Of a DNA stretch of 33,924 bases, positions 20,928 through 29,639 are shown one piece after another. The number at the start of each line of letters is the position of its first letter. The first letter of the stretch is position 1. The notes below the pieces were generated by a model, which was not told the origin of the DNA, did not search any database, and was given only the letters and a program-made list of their open reading frames with translations. Made by a program: the position numbers and the translations under genes. This DNA comes from a virus, in IMG/VR virus record IMGVR_UViG_3300023174_000416, positions 1-33,924 of that record; one strand, given 5' to 3'.

Positions 20928-23900
20928 TTAAACTCGTCCTACAACGACCTCAATCACTCCGTCTTGACCGTCAAAGTCTGCTAGAGCTTTACCAATTATG
21001 GTACCTGCACGAGCTTCGTTGTTGGCGCGACCTCGACCGTCACCAGCGGAAACAATTAAATCACCCTTGCGTATTTGTCCTGTAACTTTGGTAGGAACAC
21101 GACCTTGTAGTGCCACGGCAGCCACGTGTGATCCAGTTTGTCCCGAGTTCATCAAATAACTAGGGTTAGTAGAAACTACGCCAGCTACACGAGTACAGTC
21201 TTCAATGTCGCATACTGTGACTTCTTTGGCTCCACCAAAACACAGCACTGTACCTGGTTCATATGTGGCATCTGCTTCGTAGTTTTCTGCCAAGTCAGCG
21301 TATTGTGCTGATGTGGCTTTGGCAAATACAGTATTAAAATATCCTGTGGCACTACCAATGTTACCCACCCCGTTGGCTTGACCGTTGAGCAGGTCTTTGT
21401 CAGCAATGATCACTCCAGTACCATTGGGACTCAGTTTGATGTTGCCATTACTACTGGTTTGGATGTGTAGTGCGCCCGTGTCAATGATGTTGCCACTAAG
21501 TGTCACATCTCCTGTGATCACTGTACCAGTTGTGGTAAACACAGCTATGTTGCTGACACCGCCCACTGTGATATTGGCGTTGCCGTTTTGTGTTTGAATG
21601 TCTAATGATGTAGTGCCGTTTTGGACTCTGTCACCCAGGATGTTACCACTGAGACTGGCGTTGCCTGTAACAGTAAGGTTACCCGTGATAGTTACTCCTG
21701 AGCTAATAACATCTACCACATTGGCTGTGCCACCTGCACTGATTGTTACATTAGAATTGTTGAATGTACGCACATTGGCTGTGCCATTGGCAATACTTGT
21801 AGTATCAACGTTGTTGGAACTCAATGTACCTGGAGTGGTACCATCTGGTCCAAAGAAACTCAATGTGTTGCCTGAAGTATTCTTGAGAACAATGTTACCC
21901 AGTGTAATTGAGTTACCAGTAACAAATAAGTCTTTCCAACGTGCTGTTGAGCTACCTAAATTATAAAGGCCGTTTGCTGTGGGCAATACGTTACCAGTTA
22001 TAGCAACGTAAGTGGTTGAATCTGAAACTTCAATTACTGCTGATCCATTGGCGTTGGTAATACCTTTAACGGATGTAGTTGTAACAATTTCACGAACTTC
22101 AATCAAGTCACCTAGAGCAGGTGCTTCAGTAAATGTCAGTGTTGTACCTGCCACAGCATAAGCTGTCACTGGAACCTGTAAAATACCGTTGATAGAAACT
22201 ATACAGCTGGCTGTGGTATAACCAGAGTTGATTGTAAACGCTACTGTTGTACCGTCACCGTTGAATGTTTGACTTTGTACCACTGTAAATGTAGTACCAG
22301 TTGACTGCCACTGTGTGCCATCATAGAATTCCAAACTGGATGTGGTGCTGTTGTAGCGTACCATACCTGCAACACCCACTGATGGACGTTGTGCTGAGTT
22401 ACCCACAGGAGCAAGGATAGAATTTGTAAAGTTAAATGCTACGCCAGCATTCACTGTTTGTGTTGAGCTACCAAAACTGGCAGTGTGTGTACCTGCATCA
22501 ACATAGAACACGTTGGGTGTAACATCGCCATCTACTGCAAAGTCAACGTCAGCATCGCTGGCATTCACTGTGATTCTACCACTGCGACTGTCAATGTTGG
22601 TTACATACAAGCTACCGTTGACAATGTCAAAACCTTGTGTGCTGGCCACAGTGCGCACATTGGCTGAACCAGTGTTACCTACCCAAGTCAATACGTTGCC
22701 GTTGGTTGAACCCAGCAACAAATTACCAATGCCAGAACTGCCTGGTCCTGCTTCGTCGCTGGCCACTACATAGACATAACCAGTGTTGTTGGTGGCATGT
22801 TCTGTGAAGAACTGATCATGGATACCAGTGTGAGTGTTGCTGGTGATACCCATGTTGATAAAGTATGTGCTATCGTCGCCGTTGTTGGCTGTGGCCACAT
22901 AGTCTGTGGATGCCGCATTGCCACCATTGATGTTTTCAAAGTTGACTTGACTGTATGAGTTGGCATTACCTGCAAACTGGATGACAACGTTGGATCCCAG
23001 TGTGGTAAATCCAGGTACACCACCAAATATTGCGGCGTTACCTGTCACAGCATTACCGTAGAATATACCAGATGTATTGGCAATAACGTTGGATGTTGCT
23101 GTGAGCGTGCCAAGTATGTCCACGTTGCCTGTGAAGTAACCTGTGGTGGCAGCTAGTCTATTGGTAACATTGACATTGCCTGCATTTACGTTACCAGTGG
23201 TTGTGATAATTCCGGCGCCAGCTGATAAATTACCACCTGTGATATTACCTGTGGCATTGACTGTTTGGCTAAAGACGTTGCCTGCTTGGAATGTGCCGTA
23301 CTGCAATACGTTAATAACGTTGTTGCCGCTAAAATTCACGCTGGTGGCAGCTACTAAGTTACCAGTGCTGTTGTCCCAAAATACCGAAGCATTACCTGTA
23401 CTGCCAGACTTGTAGTATTCCATGTAGATACCACGGTCCATACCATCATCTGTGGTAAGCGGAGCACCGTTGGGACCAGTACCCATGATAATCACAGGAT
23501 CTTCTACACGCAAATCATCAATGTTGATGTAAGTTAAGTTGCCTTGAACAATTAAGTTACCGCCAATCAGCGCATTGCCAGTTGTGGTCAATGTTGCTCC
23601 AGAAATTGCGGCGTTGGAAATTAAGTTACCACCAGTGATGTTACCAGTGGCATTGATTGTGGTTGCCGCTGATATTGATGCATTGGAAACCAAGTTACCA
23701 CCAGTGATATTACCAGTGGCATTGACTGTGGTGGCTGCTGATATGCTGGCATTGCTTACAAGATTACCACCTGTGATGTTACCTGTGGCATTGATTAGAC
23801 CAGCTGTACCAATGTTGCCCAAGGTAGCATTGCCTGTTACACTCAGTGTAGTTGCCGCAGAAATTGCGGCGTTGGAAATTAAGTTACCACCTGAAATGTT

Positions 23901-24539
23901 ACCTGTGGCATTGATTAGACCAGCTGTGCTGATATTGCCCAGCGTGGCGTTGCCTGTTACACTCAGTGTAGTTGCGGCGCTGATAGCCGCATTAGAAATT
24001 AAGTTACCACCCGATATGTTACCGGTAGCATTGATCTGTCCTGAGGCGGAAATATTTGCTAACGAAATATTTCCTGTGAGCGAAGTTGTGCCTGTAACTG
24101 TCAAGTTGCCTGTGACAGCGGCATTTAATGTTCTAAAGCTGGCATAGCTGGCAATAGTTACAGTGGTATTGGTTGTGGTGTCATTGGTATAAACAGTGAC
24201 GAACTCCCCTAACGATTCGTCCCAAACAAACGCAATATTTTGGCTTGTGCCACGTTCACCAATAAAACCAATGTCCAAACTTGGCGAACCTGTTTGATTG
24301 GCTGCCAAATACAGTATGGGATCTTCAATAACAACACTGACTGTGTCAATGGTTGTGGTTTGACCGTTGACTGTTAAGTTGCCCGTGACAGTAAGATCTG
24401 ATCCATAAACCAGGCTGTTGGCAATTTTGCCAGACGTAATTGAGTAGTCTTGCAGTTTTGCAGCCGCGTTAATACCTAAGTAAAGATTACCGGCTGATGA
24501 GTCAGTAACCTGGTTATTTTTAATCCGTGTAATTGGCAT
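20928..24539 (-). CDS. Large tail fibre protein with shared C-terminal domain (fibre C, 1203 aa)
   Basis: 1203 aa. N-terminus MPITRIKNNQVTDSSAGNLYLGINAAAKLQDYSITSGKIANSLVYGSDLTVTGNL and DIGFIGERGTSQNIAFVWDES (residues ~1-120) are typical of aquatic phage fibres. Next are tandem GNISGGNL repeats (~150-340), the shared DPVIIMGTGPNGAPLTTDDGMDRG module (~345-420), a module with STDYVATANNGDDSTYFINMGITSNTH (~540-690) that also occurs in fibre D, a GDGTTVAFTINSGYTT..IVSINGILQVPVTAYAVAG module (~770-860), and SFFGPDGTTPGTLSSNNVDT. The end domain (1052-1203) is shared with fibres A and D. GGAG lies 11 nt before the ATG, with a late box further up. Likely homotrimeric receptor-binding fibre. Confidence 0.8.
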   Translation of the reverse strand: MPITRIKNNQVTDSSAGNLYLGINAAAKLQDYSITSGKIANSLVYGSDLTVTGNLTVNGQTTTIDTVSVVIEDPILYLAANQTGSPSLDIGFIGERGTSQNIAFVWDESLGEFVTVYTNDTTTNTTVTIASYASFRTLNAAVTGNLTVTGTTSLTGNISLANISASGQINATGNISGGNLISNAAISAATTLSVTGNATLGNISTAGLINATGNISGGNLISNAAISAATTLSVTGNATLGNIGTAGLINATGNITGGNLVSNASISAATTVNATGNITGGNLVSNASISAATTINATGNITGGNLISNAAISGATLTTTGNALIGGNLIVQGNLTYINIDDLRVEDPVIIMGTGPNGAPLTTDDGMDRGIYMEYYKSGSTGNASVFWDNSTGNLVAATSVNFSGNNVINVLQYGTFQAGNVFSQTVNATGNITGGNLSAGAGIITTTGNVNAGNVNVTNRLAATTGYFTGNVDILGTLTATSNVIANTSGIFYGNAVTGNAAIFGGVPGFTTLGSNVVIQFAGNANSYSQVNFENINGGNAASTDYVATANNGDDSTYFINMGITSNTHTGIHDQFFTEHATNNTGYVYVVASDEAGPGSSGIGNLLLGSTNGNVLTWVGNTGSANVRTVASTQGFDIVNGSLYVTNIDSRSGRITVNASDADVDFAVDGDVTPNVFYVDAGTHTASFGSSTQTVNAGVAFNFTNSILAPVGNSAQRPSVGVAGMVRYNSTTSSLEFYDGTQWQSTGTTFTVVQSQTFNGDGTTVAFTINSGYTTASCIVSINGILQVPVTAYAVAGTTLTFTEAPALGDLIEVREIVTTTSVKGITNANGSAVIEVSDSTTYVAITGNVLPTANGLYNLGSSTARWKDLFVTGNSITLGNIVLKNTSGNTLSFFGPDGTTPGTLSSNNVDTTSIANGTANVRTFNNSNVTISAGGTANVVDVISSGVTITGNLTVTGNASLSGNILGDRVQNGTTSLDIQTQNGNANITVGGVSNIAVFTTTGTVITGDVTLSGNIIDTGALHIQTSSNGNIKLSPNGTGVIIADKDLLNGQANGVGNIGSATGYFNTVFAKATSAQYADLAENYEADATYEPGTVLCFGGAKEVTVCDIEDCTRVAGVVSTNPSYLMNSGQTGSHVAAVALQGRVPTKVTGQIRKGDLIVSAGDGRGRANNEARAGTIIGKALADFDGQDGVIEVVVGRV
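20931..21386 (-). repeat. Shared fibre C-terminal domain, copy in fibre C
   Basis: Codons 1052-1203 of fibre C: NGQANGVGNIGSATGYFNTVFAKATSAQYADLAE...VAGVVSTNPSYLMN...GRVPTKVTG..RKGDLIVS...IGKALADF. Paralogue of the ends of fibres A and D. Confidence 0.85.
23610..24040 (-). repeat. In-frame coding repeat array in fibre C (69-bp and 120-bp units)
   Basis: The TTACC of the GGN codons recurs at 23626, 23695, 23764, 23884 and 24004: two steps of 69 bp and two of 120 bp, all multiples of 3. The protein unit is ATGNITGGNLVSNASISAATT (21-23 aa), or the same plus LSVTGNATLGNISTAGL (40 aa). Confidence 0.85.
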
Positions 24540-24565
24540 AAATCATGTCGCTCCGCTTTATGATT

Positions 24566-24573
24566 ATATTTAG
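24566..24573 (-). promoter_or_regulatory. Late-promoter box CTAAATAT upstream of fibre C
   Basis: TAAATA is 27 nt before the ATG at 24539. It lies in the 69-bp gap after the fibre D stop, in which I see no convincing terminator. Confidence 0.6.
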
Positions 24574-24608
24574 CGGCAAGTTAAAAAATAGTTTCGTGTG
24601 TGGTTTTT

Positions 24609-27600
24609 TTACCAGGCACCCACTACAACCATGATTTTATGGCTGCCTGCAGGGGCCGATTCCAGTGCCTTGCCCACTATAACACCCGGTAGCCAGTCTG
24701 TGTTTTTAAGTTTTTCAGCGTGTCCTGCTGTGGAACTTGTGGTCAGCACATCACCTTTGTTCACTGGGCCCACAACCCAGCAAGGTACTCGCCCTGCCAT
24801 GGCAATGGGCACAGAATTGGCTTGCTCAGCATTCATTAGATAGGCAGGATCTGTGGATATAATACCTGCTAGGCGCTGATCTGCATATTGCGTTGATTGT
24901 GTAATTTCGTTGTCGCCAGCAAATACCATTACAGTGCCTGCGTCGTGGACTTGATCGCACTCAAACTGTTCTGCTAAGTCTGCGTACTGTGCTGATGTGG
25001 CCTTGGCAAACATAGTGTTAAAATACGTACTTGATGAGCCAATATTGCCCACTCCGTTGGCTTGACCATTGCGTAAATCAGATGTGATTACCACAACCCC
25101 TGTACCATTGGGTGCTAGGGTGATGTTTCCATTGCTGGTAGTACTGATGCCTAATTGACCGCCTGAATCAACAATGTTACCACTGAGGTTAATGTTGCCA
25201 CTGACATTGGCATTGCTACTGACGTTGATATTGCCGCCAACGTTGGCATTTGTTGATGTAACAATAAGAACATTAGCAGTTCCTCCAGCACTGATTGTTA
25301 CCGATCCAGAGCTCAGTGTCTGAACATTGGATGTTCCGTTGGATATTTGTGTGGTGTCAACGTTGTTGGAACTCAGTGTGCCTGGAGTAGTGCCATCGGG
25401 TCCAAAAAATGACAGGGTATTTCCTGAAGTATTTTTGAGTATAATATTGCCCAGCGTGATGGAGTTTCCGCTAAAGTATCCATCTTTCCAACGCAAAGTT
25501 GGACTGCCAAGATTGTAAGTAACATTGGCAGTGGGCAACAGATTGCCAGTGATGTTGACCTGGGATGCATTGGCTTGTACTCCAACGATTGAATTGCCTG
25601 TAGTATTAGTGATTTCTGTTACTGTTTGTATCTGTGTCAAGAAACGAACTTCAACAGCATCTGACACTTGCGGTGCTTCAGAAAATGTGATTACGTTACC
25701 GACAACTCCATATGATACATCTGGAATTTGGCTCACACCGTTAATGCTGACTAAAATGCCACCAGATGTGGTGTCCTCATTGAGGGTAAATGCTACTTGA
25801 GATCCATCGCCGTTGATAACCTGGCTGGTCAATATAGCTAAATCTTGTCCAACTACATCCCACTGCGTGCCGTCCCACACTTCTAACACCAGTGTGGTGC
25901 TGTTAAAACGCACAGCACCTTGATCTGGTGATGCAGGTCTTTGTGCTGTGTTGCCCACAGGCATGGTCAGTGCAGTGGTTGAACCGATCTGTGTCACTCC
26001 GGTTGGTCCCGGAGTTACTAATATGTTGCCTGATGTTGCTGTGATAGAAAGATTGGCATTGCTGGTAATGGTTGTACCATCAATGCGAATATTGTCAATG
26101 TTTGCTGAGCCTATCAGTACAAGATTGGCACCATCAAAGGTTAAATTGGCTGTGTCAACTAGATAATCATTGGCACCAACATAGACTATCCTGTTGGTAG
26201 TTAAACTCGTAACTTGAGCGTTGGCACCAGTAACCAATGCGTTGCTGACAATGTTTCCACCAGTGATGTTACCTGTTGCTGAAATTGTAGTAGCGGCACT
26301 GATTGAAGCATTGGAAACCAAGTTACCACCAGTGATGTTACCAGTGGCATTGATTGTGGTTGCCGCTGATATTGATGCATTGGATACCAAGTTACCACCT
26401 GTGACATTGCCTGTGGCTGAAATTTGTCCTGTCGTTGATATATTACCAAAACTAACATTTCCAACTATGGTGGCCGATTCGCCGTAGATATTTCCAGCTT
26501 GGAAAGTTCCAAACTGATTGATTGTGACTATTTCATTGTTTAAGGTAACATTGCTGGCAATGATCATGTTGCCAGATGAGTTATCCCATCCAACAAATGC
26601 ATTACCTTGAGCAGTGGTATAATAGGTTAATAGTGTGCCGCGATCCTTGCCATCATTGGTGATCAATGCATTGCCGTTGGCTCCGCCACCAAGTTGTATA
26701 ATAGGATCTTCAACACGTAAGTCGTCAATGTTGATGTAGGTTATGTTGCCTTGGACTGTGAGATTTCCAGCAACTAGAGCATCACCGCTTACACTCAGAG
26801 TAGTTCCTGTGATCCTTGCATTGCTTACAAGATTACCACCTGTGACATTTCCAGTGGCTGATACAGTTGTGGCCGCTGATATTGATGCATTGGAAACCAA
26901 GTTACCACCAGTGATGTTACCAGTGGCATTGACTGTGGTGGCTGCACTGATTGAGGCATTGGAAACTAAGTTACCACCGGTGACGTTACCAGTGGCTGAT
27001 ACAGTTGTGGCAGCTGATATTGACGCATTGCTTACAAGATTACCACCAGTGATGTTACCAGTGGCATTGATTGTGGTTGCCGCTGATATTGATGCATTGG
27101 AAACCAAGTTACCACCTGTGATATTTCCAGTGGCGCTGAGTTGGCCCGAAGTTGATATGTTACCAAAACTAACATTGCCAGTTATTAACGCAGACTGTGC
27201 ATAGATATTTCCAACCTGCCAGGTTCCAAACTGATTGACAGTGACTATCTCGTTGGCTATAGACACATCCACTGCGGCTATAAGATTTCCAGCTGAATTA
27301 TCGTAACCCATGAAGGCAGATTTTTCTGCACCATTGTAATACCAAAGTTGCTCACCGCGATCTTTACCATCATTGCTAACCAATGGAGTGTTGTTGGCTC
27401 CTCGGCCCATGGATATAATTGGATCTTCTACAGCCAGGGTTGTAACGTTTTCGTAAACTAAATCGCCATTGATTGTTAAGTTGCCATCGATAATAGCGTT
27501 GCCACCTGCATAGATATCTTTAGTAACATTGACATAGTTTCCGCTGACATTACCATTGGCTATGACATTGTTTCCGGTGATGTTGCCAACTGCATTGATC

Positions 27601-28865
27601 AAAGCGGCACTGTAGAGATTACCAACAAACACATCAGAGCTGACATTGGCTGTGCCTGTCAACACCAATGCAGTTCCATTAAAAGTAAGATTGTTTGTTG
27701 TAGCTACATTTTTATTGGAATCTGTATAAAGTACACGGTTAGCTGTAGTGCCGGTTATGATTAGATTACCAACCGATGTATTGCCTGTGATATTAGCAGT
27801 GGTTCCAAAGATACCAGCATTGGATATTAAATTGCCGCCTGTGATGTTGCCACCAACCGTGAGTACGTTTCCAATACTAATATTGTTGGAGGTAGTATTT
27901 CCCAACACCGTGGCATTGTTTACAGTGATATTTCCAGTGATTTGAACATTACCTATCACGGCACCACTGGATATAATGTTGCCGCCTGTGATGTTGCCTG
28001 TAACGTTTAAAACACCTGTAATATTTGATCCAGCAGTTGTAAGTTCTTGTATTACATTGGCCTGTGCAGTGTTTCCAACAAACATCTTGATACGACCATC
28101 TGTGGAACCCAGTATTAAGTTACCCGGCCCAGTGTTTCCAAGATTGTTGCCTACACCGACCACATATAGATAAGCATCATTGGCACTGGAAGTATCGCCA
28201 AAAAACTCTGGATCAACATGATTATTTCCAGCAATACCCATATTTAAAAAGTAGGTATTGTCATCTCCATTGTTGGCAGTGGCAATGTAGTCTGTGGACG
28301 AAAGATTACCTGCATTGATGTTTTGAAAATTCAATTGTGCATAGCTATTGACATTGCCAGCAAACTGCATAATCACATTAGAACCCAGTGGAGTAAATCC
28401 AGGAACACCGGCAAAAGCGGCGTTGATCCCTGTAATAGTATTGCCGTAGAATATACCCGAGTTGGCGTAAACTACACCAACGGTGGCATTTAAATTGCCC
28501 AATACATCAACGTTGCCAGTAAAGTAACCTGTAGAAGAGTAGACCCTTGATACTACATTGACATTGCCAGCATCAACGTTGCCAGACACATCAACAGTGG
28601 TTCCATCATAGGTAAATCCAGAGTTAGTGAGAGCCAGTTGACTAGCACCGGCATAAAATACACCATTGGCAGTGGCAGATGTAATACGCACATTTGAAGC
28701 GTTGGCTACACCTATGACATTGAACTCATCCTGGGGTGTGCCTGTGAGGATACCAACGCGATTGTTGGTCACGTCAAAATAGGCTAGATTACCTTGTATT
28801 GATAGATTAGCGCCACGTTGCAGGTTGTCCTGCAGTATGTTGCCAGAAACTCGTTGAATCGCCAT
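24609..28865 (-). CDS. Very large tail fibre protein with shared C-terminal domain (fibre D, 1418 aa)
   Basis: 1418 aa, the largest protein here. N-terminus MAIQRVSGNILQDNLQRGANLSIQGNLAYFDVTNNRVGI. The STDYIATANNGDDNTYFLNMGIAGNNH module is at ~150-290. Two or three copies of the DPIIxxGxGxN...NDGKDRG module follow (~485-570, ~700-790), separated by arrays of 23-aa GNITGGNLVSNASISAATT units. Then come an AQRPASPDQGAVRFNSTTLVLEVWDGTQW plus GDGSQVAFTLNEDTTSGGILVSINGVSQIPDVSYGVVG module (~1000-1100), SFFGPDGTTPGTLSSNNVDT, and the end domain (1266-1418) shared with fibres A and C. AAAGGG lies 6 nt before the ATG and a late box just upstream. Probably the long distal fibre or a second receptor-binding fibre. 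Confidence 0.8.
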   Translation of the reverse strand: MAIQRVSGNILQDNLQRGANLSIQGNLAYFDVTNNRVGILTGTPQDEFNVIGVANASNVRITSATANGVFYAGASQLALTNSGFTYDGTTVDVSGNVDAGNVNVVSRVYSSTGYFTGNVDVLGNLNATVGVVYANSGIFYGNTITGINAAFAGVPGFTPLGSNVIMQFAGNVNSYAQLNFQNINAGNLSSTDYIATANNGDDNTYFLNMGIAGNNHVDPEFFGDTSSANDAYLYVVGVGNNLGNTGPGNLILGSTDGRIKMFVGNTAQANVIQELTTAGSNITGVLNVTGNITGGNIISSGAVIGNVQITGNITVNNATVLGNTTSNNISIGNVLTVGGNITGGNLISNAGIFGTTANITGNTSVGNLIITGTTANRVLYTDSNKNVATTNNLTFNGTALVLTGTANVSSDVFVGNLYSAALINAVGNITGNNVIANGNVSGNYVNVTKDIYAGGNAIIDGNLTINGDLVYENVTTLAVEDPIISMGRGANNTPLVSNDGKDRGEQLWYYNGAEKSAFMGYDNSAGNLIAAVDVSIANEIVTVNQFGTWQVGNIYAQSALITGNVSFGNISTSGQLSATGNITGGNLVSNASISAATTINATGNITGGNLVSNASISAATTVSATGNVTGGNLVSNASISAATTVNATGNITGGNLVSNASISAATTVSATGNVTGGNLVSNARITGTTLSVSGDALVAGNLTVQGNITYINIDDLRVEDPIIQLGGGANGNALITNDGKDRGTLLTYYTTAQGNAFVGWDNSSGNMIIASNVTLNNEIVTINQFGTFQAGNIYGESATIVGNVSFGNISTTGQISATGNVTGGNLVSNASISAATTINATGNITGGNLVSNASISAATTISATGNITGGNIVSNALVTGANAQVTSLTTNRIVYVGANDYLVDTANLTFDGANLVLIGSANIDNIRIDGTTITSNANLSITATSGNILVTPGPTGVTQIGSTTALTMPVGNTAQRPASPDQGAVRFNSTTLVLEVWDGTQWDVVGQDLAILTSQVINGDGSQVAFTLNEDTTSGGILVSINGVSQIPDVSYGVVGNVITFSEAPQVSDAVEVRFLTQIQTVTEITNTTGNSIVGVQANASQVNITGNLLPTANVTYNLGSPTLRWKDGYFSGNSITLGNIILKNTSGNTLSFFGPDGTTPGTLSSNNVDTTQISNGTSNVQTLSSGSVTISAGGTANVLIVTSTNANVGGNINVSSNANVSGNINLSGNIVDSGGQLGISTTSNGNITLAPNGTGVVVITSDLRNGQANGVGNIGSSSTYFNTMFAKATSAQYADLAEQFECDQVHDAGTVMVFAGDNEITQSTQYADQRLAGIISTDPAYLMNAEQANSVPIAMAGRVPCWVVGPVNKGDVLTTSSTAGHAEKLKNTDWLPGVIVGKALESAPAGSHKIMVVVGAW
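24612..25070 (-). repeat. Shared fibre C-terminal domain, copy in fibre D
   Basis: Codons 1266-1418 of fibre D: NGQANGVGNIGSSSTYFNTMFAKATSAQYADLAE...LAGIISTDPAYLMN...GRVPCWVVG..NKGDVLTTS...VGKALE. Paralogue of the ends of fibres A and C. Confidence 0.85.
26242..26415 (-). repeat. In-frame 69-bp repeat array in fibre D (proximal to the end domain)
   Basis: Three units with anchor positions 26254, 26323 and 26392, exactly 69 bp apart; protein unit ATGNITGGNLVSNASISAATT. 26323-26384 is identical over 62 bp to 27040-27101 and to 23626-23687. Confidence 0.85.
26821..27135 (-). repeat. In-frame 69-bp repeat array in fibre D (central)
   Basis: Five units with anchors at 26833, 26902, 26971, 27040 and 27109, exactly 69 bp apart. 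Protein units alternate ATGNVTGGNL and ATGNITGGNL, each followed by VSNASISAATT or a variant of it. 27040-27116 is identical to 23626-23702 of fibre C. Confidence 0.85.
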
Positions 28866-28881
28866 TGATCGCCCTTTTTAG

Positions 28882-28889
28882 TATTTATG
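28882..28889 (-). promoter_or_regulatory. Late-promoter box CATAAATA upstream of fibre D
   Basis: TAAATA is 16 nt before the ATG at 28865, with AAAGGG between, in the 27-bp gap to the 140-aa gene. Confidence 0.6.
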
Positions 28890-28892
28890 GGC

Positions 28893-29315
28893 TTAGGGCG
28901 TGGAAGGAGCTACCAGGTTTCTTATGATGTTAATGGGTTCACCACTGGGCGGCGCAGATCCAAATGTAATGTCATAGCCTGCTCCTGTAATGGTGTAGTT
29001 TGCAGTAGGTGCTTGATAGATAGAACCCACAAATACTATAACTTGATCGTTGGCTGAAATAGCTGTGGTGTTGCCAATGGTAAAAGTAACAGTAGAGCCG
29101 TCGCCTGTGGCCGAATATACATCAACATTGAGCTCTCCGCCCAGCCCAACTTGTTTGAACACTGTGCCGTTGAAAAATTCCAATGTACCTATGTCTGTGT
29201 TGTAGCGAAAACTGCCAAAAACTGGAGCTTCAGGACGATCTGCAGAATCTCCCGACGGAACTACAATGCTAGAACTGCCACTCTGTAGCCTGCGATTTTT
29301 GACAAAGTATCCCAT
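28893..29315 (-). CDS. Small fibre-module protein (140 aa)
   Basis: 140 aa. It corresponds to one module found inside fibres C and D: SADRPEAPVFGSFRYNTDIGTLEFFNGTVFKQVG, then GDGSTVTFTIGNTTAISANDQVIVFVGSIYQAPTANYTITGAGYDITFGSAPPSGEPINIIRN. In fibre D the matching stretch is AQRPASPDQGAVRFNSTTLVLEVWDGTQW...GDGSQVAFTLNEDTTSGGILVSINGVSQIPDVSYGVVGNVITFSEAP. So this gene makes that module as a separate short protein. It overlaps the stop of the 104-aa gene by 1 nt and is followed by the fibre D gene. It may be a fibre hinge or collar, or the source or product of module exchange. Confidence 0.7.
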   Translation of the reverse strand: MGYFVKNRRLQSGSSSIVVPSGDSADRPEAPVFGSFRYNTDIGTLEFFNGTVFKQVGLGGELNVDVYSATGDGSTVTFTIGNTTAISANDQVIVFVGSIYQAPTANYTITGAGYDITFGSAPPSGEPINIIRNLVAPSTP

Positions 29316-29629
29316 TAGATTGAAGTGTAACTTGTAACTGTGGTAATAGCATTGTTGGAATTGGCGTTGATCTGAACTGAGTCACCGTTGTTTAACAACA
29401 ATTTTTCTGCGCCAGCGTATAGCTGATAGGTATCACCCACAGTGATATTGATGTTGTTGATGATTATGTTTGTATTACCGGCTGTGCCACCGTTGGGCAC
29501 CACAAACACATTGGCTGCCACGTTGCCTGCTGTGTAGTTACACAAACTTAAAAATGTAATGGCTGTATTTCCCACGCTGGTATAAACCGATGCGGCTGAT
29601 GTGGTTACGTTTCCTACTTGAATCGTCAT
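29315..29629 (-). CDS. Small beta-rich virion protein (104 aa)
   Basis: 104 aa: MTIQVGNVTTSAASVYTSVGNTAITFLSLCNYTAGNVAANVFVVPNGG, then NINITVGDTYQLYAGAEKLLLNNGDSVQINA and TVTSYTSI. This pattern (paired strands, 'TAITFLSLxNY', 'AEKLLLNNGD') is common in small virion proteins next to fibres in aquatic T4-like phages. No catalytic motif. It sits between the 208- and 140-aa fibre-type genes in one operon, with GGAAAA before its ATG. A tail or fibre connector role is inferred. Confidence 0.65.
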   Translation of the reverse strand: MTIQVGNVTTSAASVYTSVGNTAITFLSLCNYTAGNVAANVFVVPNGGTAGNTNIIINNINITVGDTYQLYAGAEKLLLNNGDSVQINANSNNAITTVTSYTSI

Positions 29630-29639
29630 TTTGTTTTCC

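Noticed and set aside
23575-24147. Plus-strand open frame of 190 aa, Pro/Val/Leu/Ala-rich, antisense to the fibre C repeat array
   Set aside because: It is the antisense of the GGNL/SNASISAATT repeats; repetitive composition removes stop codons. No start signal or family match. The same holds for plus-strand frames at 18768-19232, 19518-20201, 21598-21966, 26221-26487 and 26743-27204.
24575-24608. Possible terminator after fibre D
   Set aside because: There are T-runs but no stable inverted repeat; fibre D and C may be co-transcribed despite the promoter between them.
23610-27135. Regular direct repeats that could suggest a CRISPR array
   Set aside because: Units are 69 or 120 bp, in frame within long ORFs, with no unique spacers, no palindromic repeats and no cas genes. 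They are coding repeats of fibre proteins.
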